Source: Bacteroidales bacterium UBA1714 (GTDB taxonomy: Bacteria; Bacteroidota; Bacteroidia; Bacteroidales; Paludibacteraceae). Taken from it: a stretch of DNA of 29,485 nt. The first letter of the stretch is position 1. The number at the start of each line of letters is the position of its first letter. The stretch covers positions 1-29,485 of the forward strand of contig DCIY01000018.1 of assembly GCA_002317295.1 (NCBI GenBank), in the 5' to 3' direction. The position numbers were made by a program, and so were the translations under genes. This document shows positions 5,034 to 13,413 of the stretch, piece by piece. The notes under the pieces were generated by a model, which did not search any database, was not told the origin of the DNA, and saw only the letters and a program-made list of their open reading frames with translations.

Positions 5034-6368
5034 ATGAGAAGAAAAATTGAGCACTTGTTTGAACATTGGAAATCGACAGAAAATCACAAGCCCATTATCG
5101 TGAAGGGATGCCGTCAATGTGGTAAAACCTATTCTGTTATGGCATTTGCCAATAGTCATTATCAACAGGTTGTGTATCTCAATTTTCTGCAAAATGAGGC
5201 CTACAAATCCATCTTTTCAGGTGATCTGGGTGTAGAAAGTCTCATCGAAAAAATCAGTACTTTCTTACCTGTTGGTACCCAACTGCCGGAACATAACACT
5301 TGTATCGTATTGGATGAGATCCAAGAATGTCCACGTGCGAGAACTGCGCTGAAGTTTCTGCATACAGATGGTCGCTACGATGTGATGTGTACAGGTTCCT
5401 TGTTGGGTGTAAGTGGTTATCACTCACATACATGGAACCAGACGGATACAAACGCCGATATACCGGTTGGGTACGAGTATATAGTGGATATGTACCCTTT
5501 GGATTTTGAAGAATGGTTATGGGCCAACAATATCGGCGAGCGTACGATTGAGCAACTGAGACAGAACTTGGCCACAGAGACTCCCGTGGATGAGTTTTGG
5601 CACGAACGTCTGAAACAATTGCTACTCTATTATGTAGTGATAGGCGGAATGCCCGAAGCCATTAACTGCTTTTTCGCCACTCACAACCTGAGCGAGGTGA
5701 TGGCTGTGCAGCGAGGTATCATGAATGGTTACCGTGCGGACATGATGAAATATGCCTCCAATGAAGATCAACCTCGTATCCAGGCATGTTTCAACTCTAT
5801 TCCGGCACAATTGAGCAAAGAGAATAAGAAATTTACCTATGCTACTATCAAGACGGGGGCGCGAGCCAAGGATTATTGGGGTAGTCTGCAATGGATAGAA
5901 GACGCCGGAATCGTTCGTCGGTGCAGAAACTTGAAAATCACTGAATTGCCTTTGGACGGCAATGCTGACAACGATGTGTTTAAGATTTATATGGCAGATA
6001 TAGGCCTATTGATCAGTCAGTTGGAAGATGGTACCCAGGCGGCTGTTATCCAAGGCAATTTATTGGGATACAAAGGTGCTATCTTTGAGAATCTGATAGC
6101 CGATATTTTTGGGAAGATGGGTCGTAAACTATACTATTATCACAAAGATTCAGGATTGGAAGTGGATTTTGTCATGTCCTATCATAATCGATGCACTCTG
6201 GTCGAATGTAAAGCCACTACAGGCAGAACCAAATCCACGCGTACGATACTTACCAACCCTAACAAATATCATGTCGAACAAGCTATCAAATTGGGTGATT
6301 ACAACATCGGGCGCGAGGGCCAATTACTCACCCTGCCGCTCTATATGGCCTTCCTGTTAACGGTTTAA
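5034..6368 (+). CDS. AAA family ATPase with DUF4143-like C-terminus
   Basis: A 444-aa protein of the AAA_14/DUF4143 type, common in Bacteroidota. The Walker A motif is GCRQCGKT (25-32), the Walker B region is IVLDEIQE (91-98), and TGSLLG (110-115) matches the family's sensor-1 position. The C-terminal part has EVDF (376-379) and VECK (390-393), the arrangement of a PD-(D/E)XK nuclease-like fold. The cellular role of the family is not settled; links to DNA and mobile elements have been suggested. An in-frame ATG at 5010 exists, but the start at 5034 (MRRKIEHLFEHW) aligns with the remnant copy at 2694 and with typical family starts. Its leader carries tandem repeats. The gene meets the minus-strand gene at 6379 tail to tail with a 10-base gap. 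Confidence 0.9.
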   Translation: MRRKIEHLFEHWKSTENHKPIIVKGCRQCGKTYSVMAFANSHYQQVVYLNFLQNEAYKSIFSGDLGVESLIEKISTFLPVGTQLPEHNTCIVLDEIQECPRARTALKFLHTDGRYDVMCTGSLLGVSGYHSHTWNQTDTNADIPVGYEYIVDMYPLDFEEWLWANNIGERTIEQLRQNLATETPVDEFWHERLKQLLLYYVVIGGMPEAINCFFATHNLSEVMAVQRGIMNGYRADMMKYASNEDQPRIQACFNSIPAQLSKENKKFTYATIKTGARAKDYWGSLQWIEDAGIVRRCRNLKITELPLDGNADNDVFKIYMADIGLLISQLEDGTQAAVIQGNLLGYKGAIFENLIADIFGKMGRKLYYYHKDSGLEVDFVMSYHNRCTLVECKATTGRTKSTRTILTNPNKYHVEQAIKLGDYNIGREGQLLTLPLYMAFLLTV

Positions 6369-6378
6369 GGCAATAGTA

Positions 6379-7017
6379 TTAATGACAAAACATAAAGCCT
6401 ATGTACAATCGTGGACCGGTGGGCTGAACCAACGATTGACGATGTAAGGCAACCAGCCAGTCGAAACGGAAAGTCAGATGTACCTTTTGGCTCATGCACC
6501 AATCTAATCCCACATAGGGTTCTACAAAAAAGAACGACTGCTTATGAAAAAGGGCATGGTCTTCCTCTATCCAATCATTCTCATTGCCCTCTAACAGATA
6601 TAGCGAACGCATCGCTCCACCACCTATAACGCCACCTATATACGGCCACACCTTATCACATCGCCAACAGGCATCCGCCAACACTCCTCCCCAACCGGTA
6701 CGGATATAACTGCCCGATTGAAGACGCTTATGACAATCCGTGGTGCTACTCGGCATCGTGGACACTGCCCCCTCTCCTCCTACACGCAGATGCTTGAACA
6801 GATTGACACGTAACGCACCGCCGATACCAAAAGAAGCCCCTTGCGGACTACATAATATTCCTTCCGCATTCCGTGGTGCATTCGGATCCTGACCAAACAA
6901 ATAACCTGTATGCACCATCATGCCTCCGGAGAACCCCTGATAGACGTTGGTGGAGTCCTTATCCGCCCATAATAAAGCGGGCACTGTGATGAATAATATA
7001 AGCAATATCTTGCGCAT
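6379..7017 (-). CDS. Outer-membrane-type hypothetical protein
   Basis: A 212-aa protein with a signal peptide (MRKILLILFITVPALLWA). The mature part is rich in Gly, aromatic and alternating residues, consistent with an 8-stranded beta-barrel, and ends RLYIGFMFCH. Pairs of cysteines (for example ADACWRCDKVW) could form disulfides; the CWRC spacing lacks a following His, so it is not a haem site. I do not recognise the family. The start at 7017 was chosen because upstream codons lack an ATG (the longer frame begins at TTG) and the signal peptide begins here. Its promoter (7025-7056) lies so close that the mRNA probably begins within a few bases of the ATG. It shares a divergent control region with nrfH. 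Confidence 0.75.
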   Translation of the reverse strand: MRKILLILFITVPALLWADKDSTNVYQGFSGGMMVHTGYLFGQDPNAPRNAEGILCSPQGASFGIGGALRVNLFKHLRVGGEGAVSTMPSSTTDCHKRLQSGSYIRTGWGGVLADACWRCDKVWPYIGGVIGGGAMRSLYLLEGNENDWIEEDHALFHKQSFFFVEPYVGLDWCMSQKVHLTFRFDWLVALHRQSLVQPTGPRLYIGFMFCH

Positions 7018-7024
7018 TGGACCG

Positions 7025-7056
7025 CAAAAGTACAAAAAAATATCGAATTATGCAAA
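7025..7056 (-). promoter_or_regulatory. Minus-strand promoter for the gene at 6379-7017
   Basis: Read on the minus strand: TTTG (7056-7053), 20 bases, TACTTTTG (7032-7025). Only seven bases separate the -7 box from the ATG, which implies a leaderless or nearly leaderless mRNA. Confidence 0.72.
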
Positions 7057-7071
7057 AAAAAAGGCAAATAA

Positions 7072-7103
7072 TTTGGTAAAGTCAAAAAAAAGCATTATCT
7101 TTG
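7072..7103 (+). promoter_or_regulatory. Promoter of the nrf operon
   Basis: TTTG (7072-7075), 20 bases, TATCTTTG (7096-7103). Transcription would start near 7110, about 26 bases before nrfH. The -33 box lies 15 bases from that of the divergent minus-strand promoter, so a regulator bound here could affect both. No clear FNR/CRP-type or other operator was seen. Confidence 0.75.
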
Positions 7104-7135
7104 CACCGAAATTTAACTTAGATCTGTTTATTACC

Positions 7136-7717
7136 ATGGCGAAAGAATGTTTCTGGACTCATATTCCTCGTTGGCAAAGGGCTATTATTATAGTCCTCTG
7201 TGGAGTTTTTGTGGGTCTGTGTGGCGAGTGTGCTTACTTGCTGCGCATGCACACGTATCTGGGTGATGATCCGGCTGCGTGTGTGAATTGTCACCTGATG
7301 ACACCTTATTATGCCACGTGGGATCATTCGTCTCACGCTCAAAGGGCTACGTGTAATGACTGCCATGTTCCGCACGAGAATGTGGTGCGTAAGTTTGCCT
7401 TTAAGGGTGTGGATGGTATGAAACACGTGGGAATGTTAGTGGCTGGTGTAGCCCGTGATGTACCTGAGGCGCAAGAGATGTCCAAGAAAGTTATCTTGGA
7501 GAACTGCGTTCGTTGTCACTTGGATGTGACTACCACCCTGGCCAGTGTTGGACAAAAAAACATGATGCAAATTGCCCAAGGCGAAGGCAAAGCATGTTGG
7601 GACTGCCACCGCGATGTGCCCCATGGAGGAAAAAACTCCCTGTCGGCCACGGCTAATGCACGCGTGCCAGTCCCGCAAGCACCTGTACCGGAATGGGTGA
7701 AGAGAATGCAGAATTAA
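7136..7717 (+). CDS. nrfH: NrfH, tetrahaem membrane cytochrome c (menaquinol dehydrogenase subunit)
   Basis: A 193-aa NapC/NirT-type cytochrome that oxidises menaquinol and passes electrons to NrfA on the periplasmic side. One N-terminal helix (about 14-36) anchors it in the membrane. Four haem-binding motifs are seen: CVNCHLM (49-55, with the Met that ligates haem 1 in NrfH), CNDCH (73-77), CVRCH (124-128) and CWDCH (154-158). The ATG at 7136 gives the normal family length and lies after the promoter; the frame continues upstream but that part overlaps the promoter and has no signal. The C-terminal residues RMQN and the stop lie in an AATGCAGAATTA direct repeat. nrfA follows after 46 bases. 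Confidence 0.96.
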   Translation: MAKECFWTHIPRWQRAIIIVLCGVFVGLCGECAYLLRMHTYLGDDPAACVNCHLMTPYYATWDHSSHAQRATCNDCHVPHENVVRKFAFKGVDGMKHVGMLVAGVARDVPEAQEMSKKVILENCVRCHLDVTTTLASVGQKNMMQIAQGEGKACWDCHRDVPHGGKNSLSATANARVPVPQAPVPEWVKRMQN

Positions 7718-7763
7718 GAATGCAAAATGCAGAATTATTATAAACCTCTAAATATTCAGTACT

Positions 7764-9341
7764 ATGAGTGAAAAGAAATTTCAACCTTGGCATGGATGGA
7801 TCCTGTTTGGTGTATCCTTGGGAGCCGTCGTTATTTTGGGCATGGTAACCGCCCTATTATTGGAACGCAGAGCCGAAGTGGCCAGTATCTTTAACAACCG
7901 CAAGGCTCCTATGGTAGGAGAAGCGGTTCATTCTCCCAATGAGGATTTTCGTACCGATTTTCCGCGTGAGTATGAGACTTGGCGCGCAACGGAGCAAACC
8001 GATTTTGAATCGGCACCTCTGGATCAGAAATTTGATAAGAATGCGAAACCTAAAATGTGTTACAACGGTTCGGAAGCCGTAGACGTGCTGGCCGGTCGCC
8101 CCAATATGGTGATTTTGTGGGCCGGTTACGCCTTCTCGTGGGACTATACCACCCCTCGTGGTCACATGCACACCATAGAAGATATGACGCGCTCACTACG
8201 TACGGGTGCGCCCGATACCGAAACAACCGGTTCCAACCAACCGGGTACCTGCTGGACCTGCAAATCGCCCGATGTACCTCGTATCATGGCCGAGAAGGGT
8301 GTGGCTGAGTACTACAAAGCCAACTGGGCTATGTGGGGTAATGAAATCGTGAACCCTCTGGGCTGCTCTGACTGCCATGATCCTGAAACCATGGATCTGC
8401 GCATTTCACGTCCTGCTCTGATTGAGGCTTATGCTCGTCAAGGCATTGATATCACCAAAGCTTCTCATCAGGAGATGCGTTCGCTGGTATGTGCACAATG
8501 CCACGTAGAGTACTATTTCAAGGATGATCCTGCTACGCCCGAAAAAGACCAATACCTCACGTTCCCGTGGGATAAGGGTTTCTCCGTGGAAGATATGGAA
8601 GCTTATTACGATGCAACAGGATACTTTGATTACAAACATGCACTGTCTCGTGCACCGATTCTCAAAGCCCAACACCCCGGATTTGAAACGGCTAAAATGG
8701 GTATCCATGGTCAACGTGGTGTAAGTTGTGCAGACTGCCACATGCCGTATAAGGCAGAAGGTGGTGTTAAGTTCTCGGACCACCATATCCAATCTCCTTT
8801 GGCTAAAATGGATCGTACCTGTCTGGTATGCCACCGTGAGAGCGAAGAGACTCTGTTGGCCAATGTGTTTGAACGTCAACACAAATGTGAAGAATTGGCG
8901 GTTCGTCTGGAAGACGAATTGGCTCGCGCTCATATTGAAGCCAAATACGCTTGGGATAAGGGTGCCACCGAAGCCCAAATGGCCAATGCGCTGCAACTGA
9001 TTCGTAAGGCTCAATGGCGTTGGGACTTTGCTGTAGCCGCTCATGGCGCCTTCTTCCACGCACCACAAGAGGTAACACGTATCCTGGGTCGCGGTCTGGA
9101 TTATGCTTTGCAGGCTCGTATGGAGGTGCAAAAGACCTTGGCTAAGAATGGCCATTTGGAGGCTGTTCCCATGCCCGACATCAGCACCAAGGAAAAAGCA
9201 CAAAAGTATATCGGTTTGGATATTCCTGCCAAAGAGGCAGCCAAGAAAAAATTCTTGGAGACGATTCGTCCCAAATGGATTGAGAGTGCACGCGCAAATG
9301 GCGTCATTCGTGAAGATGCCTACGTGACTTGCCAACTATAA
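7764..9341 (+). CDS. nrfA: NrfA, pentahaem ammonia-forming nitrite reductase
   Basis: A 525-aa cytochrome c nitrite reductase, which reduces nitrite to ammonium with six electrons in the periplasm. The catalytic haem site is CWTCK (163-167), with the family's unusual lysine ligand; the other four are CSDCH (201-205), CAQCH (243-247), CADCH (322-326) and CLVCH (353-357). Active-site Tyr (in HVEYYF, about 250) and His (in KAQHPGFE, about 304) are present, so it should be functional. An uncleaved N-terminal helix (about 12-33) suggests membrane anchoring. It works with NrfH, encoded just upstream, and depends on the haem-ligation genes that follow. The next ATG is two bases after its stop. Confidence 0.97.
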   Translation: MSEKKFQPWHGWILFGVSLGAVVILGMVTALLLERRAEVASIFNNRKAPMVGEAVHSPNEDFRTDFPREYETWRATEQTDFESAPLDQKFDKNAKPKMCYNGSEAVDVLAGRPNMVILWAGYAFSWDYTTPRGHMHTIEDMTRSLRTGAPDTETTGSNQPGTCWTCKSPDVPRIMAEKGVAEYYKANWAMWGNEIVNPLGCSDCHDPETMDLRISRPALIEAYARQGIDITKASHQEMRSLVCAQCHVEYYFKDDPATPEKDQYLTFPWDKGFSVEDMEAYYDATGYFDYKHALSRAPILKAQHPGFETAKMGIHGQRGVSCADCHMPYKAEGGVKFSDHHIQSPLAKMDRTCLVCHRESEETLLANVFERQHKCEELAVRLEDELARAHIEAKYAWDKGATEAQMANALQLIRKAQWRWDFAVAAHGAFFHAPQEVTRILGRGLDYALQARMEVQKTLAKNGHLEAVPMPDISTKEKAQKYIGLDIPAKEAAKKKFLETIRPKWIESARANGVIREDAYVTCQL

Positions 9342-9343
9342 GT

Positions 9344-10486
9344 ATGTGGACTAATCCCTATACATGGAAAGAAGGCTGCTGCATTGGCGGCGGTCTTCTT
9401 GTTGTTGGAATGGTACTCCAATGGGTCATGGGCGAAGTGCAATGGTCGCTCATGGCATGGCCGGTGAATGGTATTCTGGTGGCCATGCTGCTCATTGTGA
9501 TTCTGGTGCTGCATCTGCTGCGCGACCGCGTGTACCCGATTCGCTATTTAGCCACCTCTCAGGCTGCGGTACCGGCTATTCTGTTTAGTGCAGCCTTGAC
9601 CCTGGTGATGGGTATCACCGGTTGGATGTCCATGCTGCGTTTTTGGCCACTGGTACTCTGCTATTGGTGGATGGTCATCATTATGGGATTGGCCGTTCTC
9701 AAACGCCTCAGCCGCATCCGTTCATGGAACAAAAGCAATATCGTCAAGAATCTGGCTTTTATCACCAATCATTTGGGACTGATGCTGGCGCTGGTGGCGG
9801 CTACGGCGGGTTCGGCCGATATGCAACGGCTGAAAATGTCGTGTCAGGAGGGACAAATAGAATGGCGTGCCATGGATGAGGAAAGCAAGGCAGTGGTCGA
9901 ACTGCCATTGGCCATTGAGTTGCAAGATTTTGTGTTGGAACAATATGCACCACAAGTGGTGTTGATCAGCAACTCCACCGGCCAAAAAATATCGTCCGAT
10001 ATCCTCATTCATACCGATTCCGTAATCGAATATGCTGCACCTGTGGACCATCGCTATGTAGAGTGGCACTCGATGGGAGCTACCACAGCAGCATACGTGC
10101 ACGTGGGAGATACGGCAGGGTGGGTGAGTAATGGCAGTTTTATGTTTCCCTTTGCCGCCCTGCGGGTGAACGACAGTTGTTCTGCCGTCATGCCTGAGCA
10201 GGAACCCAAACGCTATGCCTCCCAAGTCGATGTATATACCCAGAATGGACAGCATGTACAAGGGGTGATAGAGGTGAATCATCCGCTCCAAATAGAGGGT
10301 TGGAAGATCTACCAATTAAACTACGATACCCAAATGGGACGTTGGTCCACCACTTCCGTATTTGAATTGGTACGTGACCCATGGTTGCCTGCGGTATATG
10401 CAGGACTCATCATGATGGTATTGGGAGCCATCTTTATGTTTATCTTTGCCGGTGAAAGCAGGCAGTCTAAATCTGAAGAACCATGA
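9344..10486 (+). CDS. ResB/CcsB-like cytochrome c biogenesis protein
   Basis: A 380-aa membrane protein in the position and with the architecture of ResB, the partner of CcsA in system II cytochrome c maturation, where it holds apocytochrome and helps deliver haem. Several N-terminal membrane helices (about 12-31, 39-62, 74-94, 101-120, 140-157) are followed by a periplasmic beta-rich domain (roughly 160-345) and a final helix (WLPAVYAGLIMMVLGAIFMFIF). The motif EGWKIYQLNYD near the end of the soluble domain is typical of ResB. The ATG at 9344 was preferred to an in-frame TTG at 9329 that overlaps nrfA. The stop overlaps the start of the CcsA-like gene by four bases, so the two are translationally coupled. 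Confidence 0.88.
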   Translation: MWTNPYTWKEGCCIGGGLLVVGMVLQWVMGEVQWSLMAWPVNGILVAMLLIVILVLHLLRDRVYPIRYLATSQAAVPAILFSAALTLVMGITGWMSMLRFWPLVLCYWWMVIIMGLAVLKRLSRIRSWNKSNIVKNLAFITNHLGLMLALVAATAGSADMQRLKMSCQEGQIEWRAMDEESKAVVELPLAIELQDFVLEQYAPQVVLISNSTGQKISSDILIHTDSVIEYAAPVDHRYVEWHSMGATTAAYVHVGDTAGWVSNGSFMFPFAALRVNDSCSAVMPEQEPKRYASQVDVYTQNGQHVQGVIEVNHPLQIEGWKIYQLNYDTQMGRWSTTSVFELVRDPWLPAVYAGLIMMVLGAIFMFIFAGESRQSKSEEP

Positions 10487-11289
10487 TGTGGGACTACTTT
10501 ATTTATTTTGCCATAGCCAGTCTGCTATTATGGTGGGGAGGAGCCGTTAGTGCGTTTCGCAATCGCAAAACCCTTACCTATGCACTCACCATAGCAGGAC
10601 TATTGATCTATGCCGCGTTTATTGGCAGTATATGGATTACCATGCAGCGCCCTCCGTTGCGCACCATGGGGGAAACACGTTTGTGGTATGCCTTCTTCCT
10701 GCCACTGGCGGGTATCATCGTCTATGGACGTTGGCAGTACAAATGGATACTGTCGTTCTCGGCATTATTGGCCACTGTTTTTACGCTGATTAATCTCCTT
10801 AAACCGGAGATTCATTCTACCACCTTAATGCCGGCGTTGCAAAGTGGATGGTTTGCGCCACACGTGATTGTGTATATGTTCTGCTACGCCCTATTGGGTG
10901 CAGCCACCCTCGTGGCCATCGCGATGCTCCTCCCTCGCCTCCACTACACACTACACACTACCCACTACTCACTACTGGACCAATTGGTCGCCGTAGGTCT
11001 GAGTTTTATGACCTTGGGCATGTTGATGGGAGCATTTTGGGCCAAAGAGGCTTGGGGGCATTATTGGGCATGGGATCCCAAAGAAACATGGGCGGCCATC
11101 ACGTGGCTATTGTATTTGGGATATATCCATATGCGGCGTGTCACACAAAAACATCCGAATCCTACCATGGACAAGGCGGCGCTGTGGTTGCTTATCCTGT
11201 GCTTCTGCTGCTTGCAGATGTGTTGGTGGGGAATCAACTACCTGCCATCCGCACAGGGCGTTTCCGTCCATACGTATGGAATGAAATAA
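10483..11289 (+). CDS. ccsA: CcsA/CcmC-like haem-handling protein
   Basis: A 268-aa integral membrane protein that should present haem for attachment to the CXXCH/K motifs of NrfH and NrfA. The tryptophan-rich WWD signature is WGHYWAWDPKETWAAITW (191-208). Conserved external histidines are seen at H127 (SGWFAPHVIVY) and H263 (SVHTYG). Eight or so hydrophobic segments span the protein. An oddity is residues about 153-164 (LHYTLHTTHYSL), encoded by five tandem CACTACN heptamers (10942-10976) between two helices. Because 7 is not a multiple of 3, gain or loss of one unit would break the frame. The start overlaps the ResB-like stop. Confidence 0.92.
   Translation: MMWDYFIYFAIASLLLWWGGAVSAFRNRKTLTYALTIAGLLIYAAFIGSIWITMQRPPLRTMGETRLWYAFFLPLAGIIVYGRWQYKWILSFSALLATVFTLINLLKPEIHSTTLMPALQSGWFAPHVIVYMFCYALLGAATLVAIAMLLPRLHYTLHTTHYSLLDQLVAVGLSFMTLGMLMGAFWAKEAWGHYWAWDPKETWAAITWLLYLGYIHMRRVTQKHPNPTMDKAALWLLILCFCCLQMCWWGINYLPSAQGVSVHTYGMK
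10942..10976 (+). repeat. Five CACTACN heptamers inside ccsA
   Basis: Five perfect 7-bp units in succession: CACTACA twice, CACTACC once, CACTACT twice. The array is intact in frame at present. Confidence 0.95.
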
Positions 11290-11331
11290 GGATATTTAAA
11301 CACTATTATTAACTATTAAATCTATTATCAC

Positions 11332-12468
11332 ATGAAAAAGACTCTTTTAGTGATTGGCCTGATGCTGGGTGCTTGGGGTACTATGTGTGCACAAGAAAAT
11401 GTGGACACGTTGGGACTGGTGAACACAGTTATGGAAAAAGTGAATGCCAAATCGCGGTATATTCCGCAAGTGCATGGTGTCATCAAATTTGGTTACGAAG
11501 GACAGTTTATGAACGATGCTGATCCAAGCAACGCCTTTGTGTTCAATACCGTTTGGGCCGGTGTCAAGGGTAGCCCGTTTGATTGGTTTGATTATAATTT
11601 CCAATTTGACTTTGGCAATTTGCAAGTAGTGGATTTGCACCTGAATTTCCATCCATTGGCGCACTTAAAACTCAAAAGTTCCTATTTCAATATCTTTGTA
11701 GGTCAAGCCAAGACGCCCATTTCGTTGGATAACAACTACGGACCTGGCAACAACGAGGCCATCAATTATTCACAAGTAACGTTGGCCCTGTTGGGATTCA
11801 ACAAAGTTCTCACACCGGAATTGGAACAATTGCGTTACGGACGTGATATGGGTTTTGCTATCTATGGTCAGGCTTTGAAAGTCAATTGGGGAGGCAAACC
11901 ACACGATTTGTTCGATTATAAGATAGGTGTTTACAACGGCTCCGGCGCGGGATTCAAAGCCTTGCAGAGTGATCCGTATATGGACTATTCCGCATGGTTG
12001 TATCTGCATCCCATCAAGGAAATAACCATCGGTGGATCCGGCTATTTGGGCACCTACAATCGTATAGAGGGTGTGGATCTGCATAAGGAAAAATCCGAAC
12101 GCCATCGTTGGGCAGCATCCTTCCGCTATCAAGATGCACATTGGGCAGCTCGTACGGAGTATATCGGCGGTAAAACCCATGGTCAATATAGCGATGGTTG
12201 GTATGGATTGCTCCAATATACCATCAACCCCGGTTCGGGCAATAAGTTCTGGAACCAATGGTCTGTTTTGGCCCGCTATGATGCTTATCGTTCTGACTAC
12301 AAGAATATGCCGGAGAAGTTGAGCAACAATATCATGATAGGTTTCAATTATCGCCCCATGAAGTACATTTATATTCAAGGACAATATAATTATCGCTTCA
12401 TCACCGCCCACGATAAGCTCACCACGAACTATAACATGTTCCAGTTGTTGGCAGGATTGATTTTGTAA
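11332..12468 (+). CDS. Outer-membrane porin (OprO/OprP-like) of the nrf operon
   Basis: A 378-aa protein with a signal peptide (MKKTLLVIGLMLGAWGTMCA, cut before QEN) and many amphipathic beta-strands, ending in a strand that closes with LLAGLIL. The pattern, with YNFQFDF, FNIFVGQAKTPISLDN and an EQLRYGRDMGF loop, is that of the phosphate-selective porin O/P family. It would form a trimeric or monomeric channel in the outer membrane. The gap after ccsA is 42 bases without terminator or promoter, so it belongs to the nrf operon. From the context I infer that it brings nitrite or another small anion to NrfA, but the substrate cannot be read from sequence. A terminator follows at 12508. Confidence 0.82.
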   Translation: MKKTLLVIGLMLGAWGTMCAQENVDTLGLVNTVMEKVNAKSRYIPQVHGVIKFGYEGQFMNDADPSNAFVFNTVWAGVKGSPFDWFDYNFQFDFGNLQVVDLHLNFHPLAHLKLKSSYFNIFVGQAKTPISLDNNYGPGNNEAINYSQVTLALLGFNKVLTPELEQLRYGRDMGFAIYGQALKVNWGGKPHDLFDYKIGVYNGSGAGFKALQSDPYMDYSAWLYLHPIKEITIGGSGYLGTYNRIEGVDLHKEKSERHRWAASFRYQDAHWAARTEYIGGKTHGQYSDGWYGLLQYTINPGSGNKFWNQWSVLARYDAYRSDYKNMPEKLSNNIMIGFNYRPMKYIYIQGQYNYRFITAHDKLTTNYNMFQLLAGLIL

Positions 12469-12507
12469 CCCCTACGGCCGCACTGTAGGCACGTAGCCGT
12501 CTAAACT

Positions 12508-12539
12508 AAAAAAATGCACCGAAAAGGTGCATTTTTTTT
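12508..12539 (+). terminator. Rho-independent terminator of the nrf operon (module 2)
   Basis: ATGCACC (12514-12520) pairs with GGTGCAT (12526-12532) around GAAAA, flanked by an A run and a T-tract. It is nearly identical to the terminator at 4856-4886. Its T-tract provides the -33 box of the next promoter. Confidence 0.87.
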
Positions 12540-12568
12540 GCACACATCAGAAAATTTTTGTAACTTTG
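12537..12568 (+). promoter_or_regulatory. Upstream promoter of the reductase cluster
   Basis: TTTG (12537-12540), 20 bases, TAACTTTG (12561-12568), followed by CAGCG as in the promoter at 4884-4915. Confidence 0.78.
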
Positions 12569-12576
12569 CAGCGAAT

Positions 12577-12608
12577 TTTGATTATAATGATAAATTTGCG
12601 TAAATTTG
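12577..12608 (+). promoter_or_regulatory. Possible second promoter of the reductase cluster
   Basis: TTTG (12577-12580), 20 bases, TAAATTTG (12601-12608). The spacing fits exactly, and a start near 12615 would leave only about 10 bases before the ATG. A partial repeat, TAAATTTG at 12591-12598, lies between the boxes. Confidence 0.45.
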
Positions 12609-12624
12609 TAAATACTCTCTTGAT

Positions 12625-13407
12625 ATGAATGCACTATATTCTATGGAGTTTTTTAACACCTTCCTGTTTGTGATGGCATTGGTGTGTGTGGTCATCTTTG
12701 TGGCCCTGTATTTTGTAGATGCCGGTTATGGCAAGATGCGTACAGAGAAATGGGGTCCTGCCATCAACAACAAAGTAGGGTGGATACTGATGGAAGCACC
12801 GGTCTTCCTGGTGATGCTCTTCCTGTGGGCGCAATCCGACGTCAAACTGCTGCTGCCGTATTGGGTGTTTTTTCTGATATTTCAGTTCCATTATTTCCAG
12901 CGTTCGTTTATCTTCCCGCTGCTCATGAAGGGCAACAGCAAGATGCCGCTGGTGATTATGTTCTTCAGCGTGATTTGGAATCTGATTAACGGATACGTTC
13001 AGGGTATATGGTTGTTCTATCTTGCTCCTGATTATCGTCCCTACGACGTGTCGTGGTTGGGAAGTTGGCAGTTTATTACCGGCACGGCGATTTTTATCAT
13101 TGGTTGGATCATCAATATGCACTCTGACCATGTGATTCGTCATTTGCGTCAACCGGGAGATACGGCGCACTATCTGCCCAAGCAGGGACTGTATAAGTAT
13201 GTGACCTCAGCCAACTATTTTGGTGAGATAACCGAATGGTTGGGGTGGGCGATACTGACCTGGTCGTTTGCCGGAGGTTTGTTCTTCCTGCTCACGTGCA
13301 GCAACCTCGTTCCTCGAGCCAATTCAATCTATCATAAATACGAAGCGGAATTCCCAGACGAGTTTAATCGTAAAAAACTAAAACGCATTATTCCGTTTAT
13401 ATATTAG
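12625..13407 (+). CDS. Steroid 5-alpha-reductase family protein
   Basis: A 260-aa membrane protein of the 3-oxo-5-alpha-steroid 4-dehydrogenase family, which uses NADPH to reduce the C4-C5 double bond of 3-oxo-steroids. About six hydrophobic helices are visible. The C-terminal half holds the family's signature: MHSDHVIRHLR, then GLYKYVTSANYFGEITEWLGWA, then NLVPRANSIYHKYEAEFP and a basic end finishing IIPFIY, closely following eukaryotic and bacterial 5-alpha-reductases. Bacterial members occur in gut Bacteroidales with roles in steroid and bile-acid metabolism. It is the first of three apparently cotranscribed redox genes (6-base gap to the next). A second Met at residue 7 (12643) is a possible start. 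Confidence 0.88.
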   Translation: MNALYSMEFFNTFLFVMALVCVVIFVALYFVDAGYGKMRTEKWGPAINNKVGWILMEAPVFLVMLFLWAQSDVKLLLPYWVFFLIFQFHYFQRSFIFPLLMKGNSKMPLVIMFFSVIWNLINGYVQGIWLFYLAPDYRPYDVSWLGSWQFITGTAIFIIGWIINMHSDHVIRHLRQPGDTAHYLPKQGLYKYVTSANYFGEITEWLGWAILTWSFAGGLFFLLTCSNLVPRANSIYHKYEAEFPDEFNRKKLKRIIPFIY

Positions 13408-13413
13408 TCAAGA

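Noticed and set aside
6713..6730. Haem-binding site in the outer-membrane-type protein (CWRC)
   Set aside because: The motif CWRC is followed by Asp and not by His or Lys, so it cannot be a standard c-type haem site.
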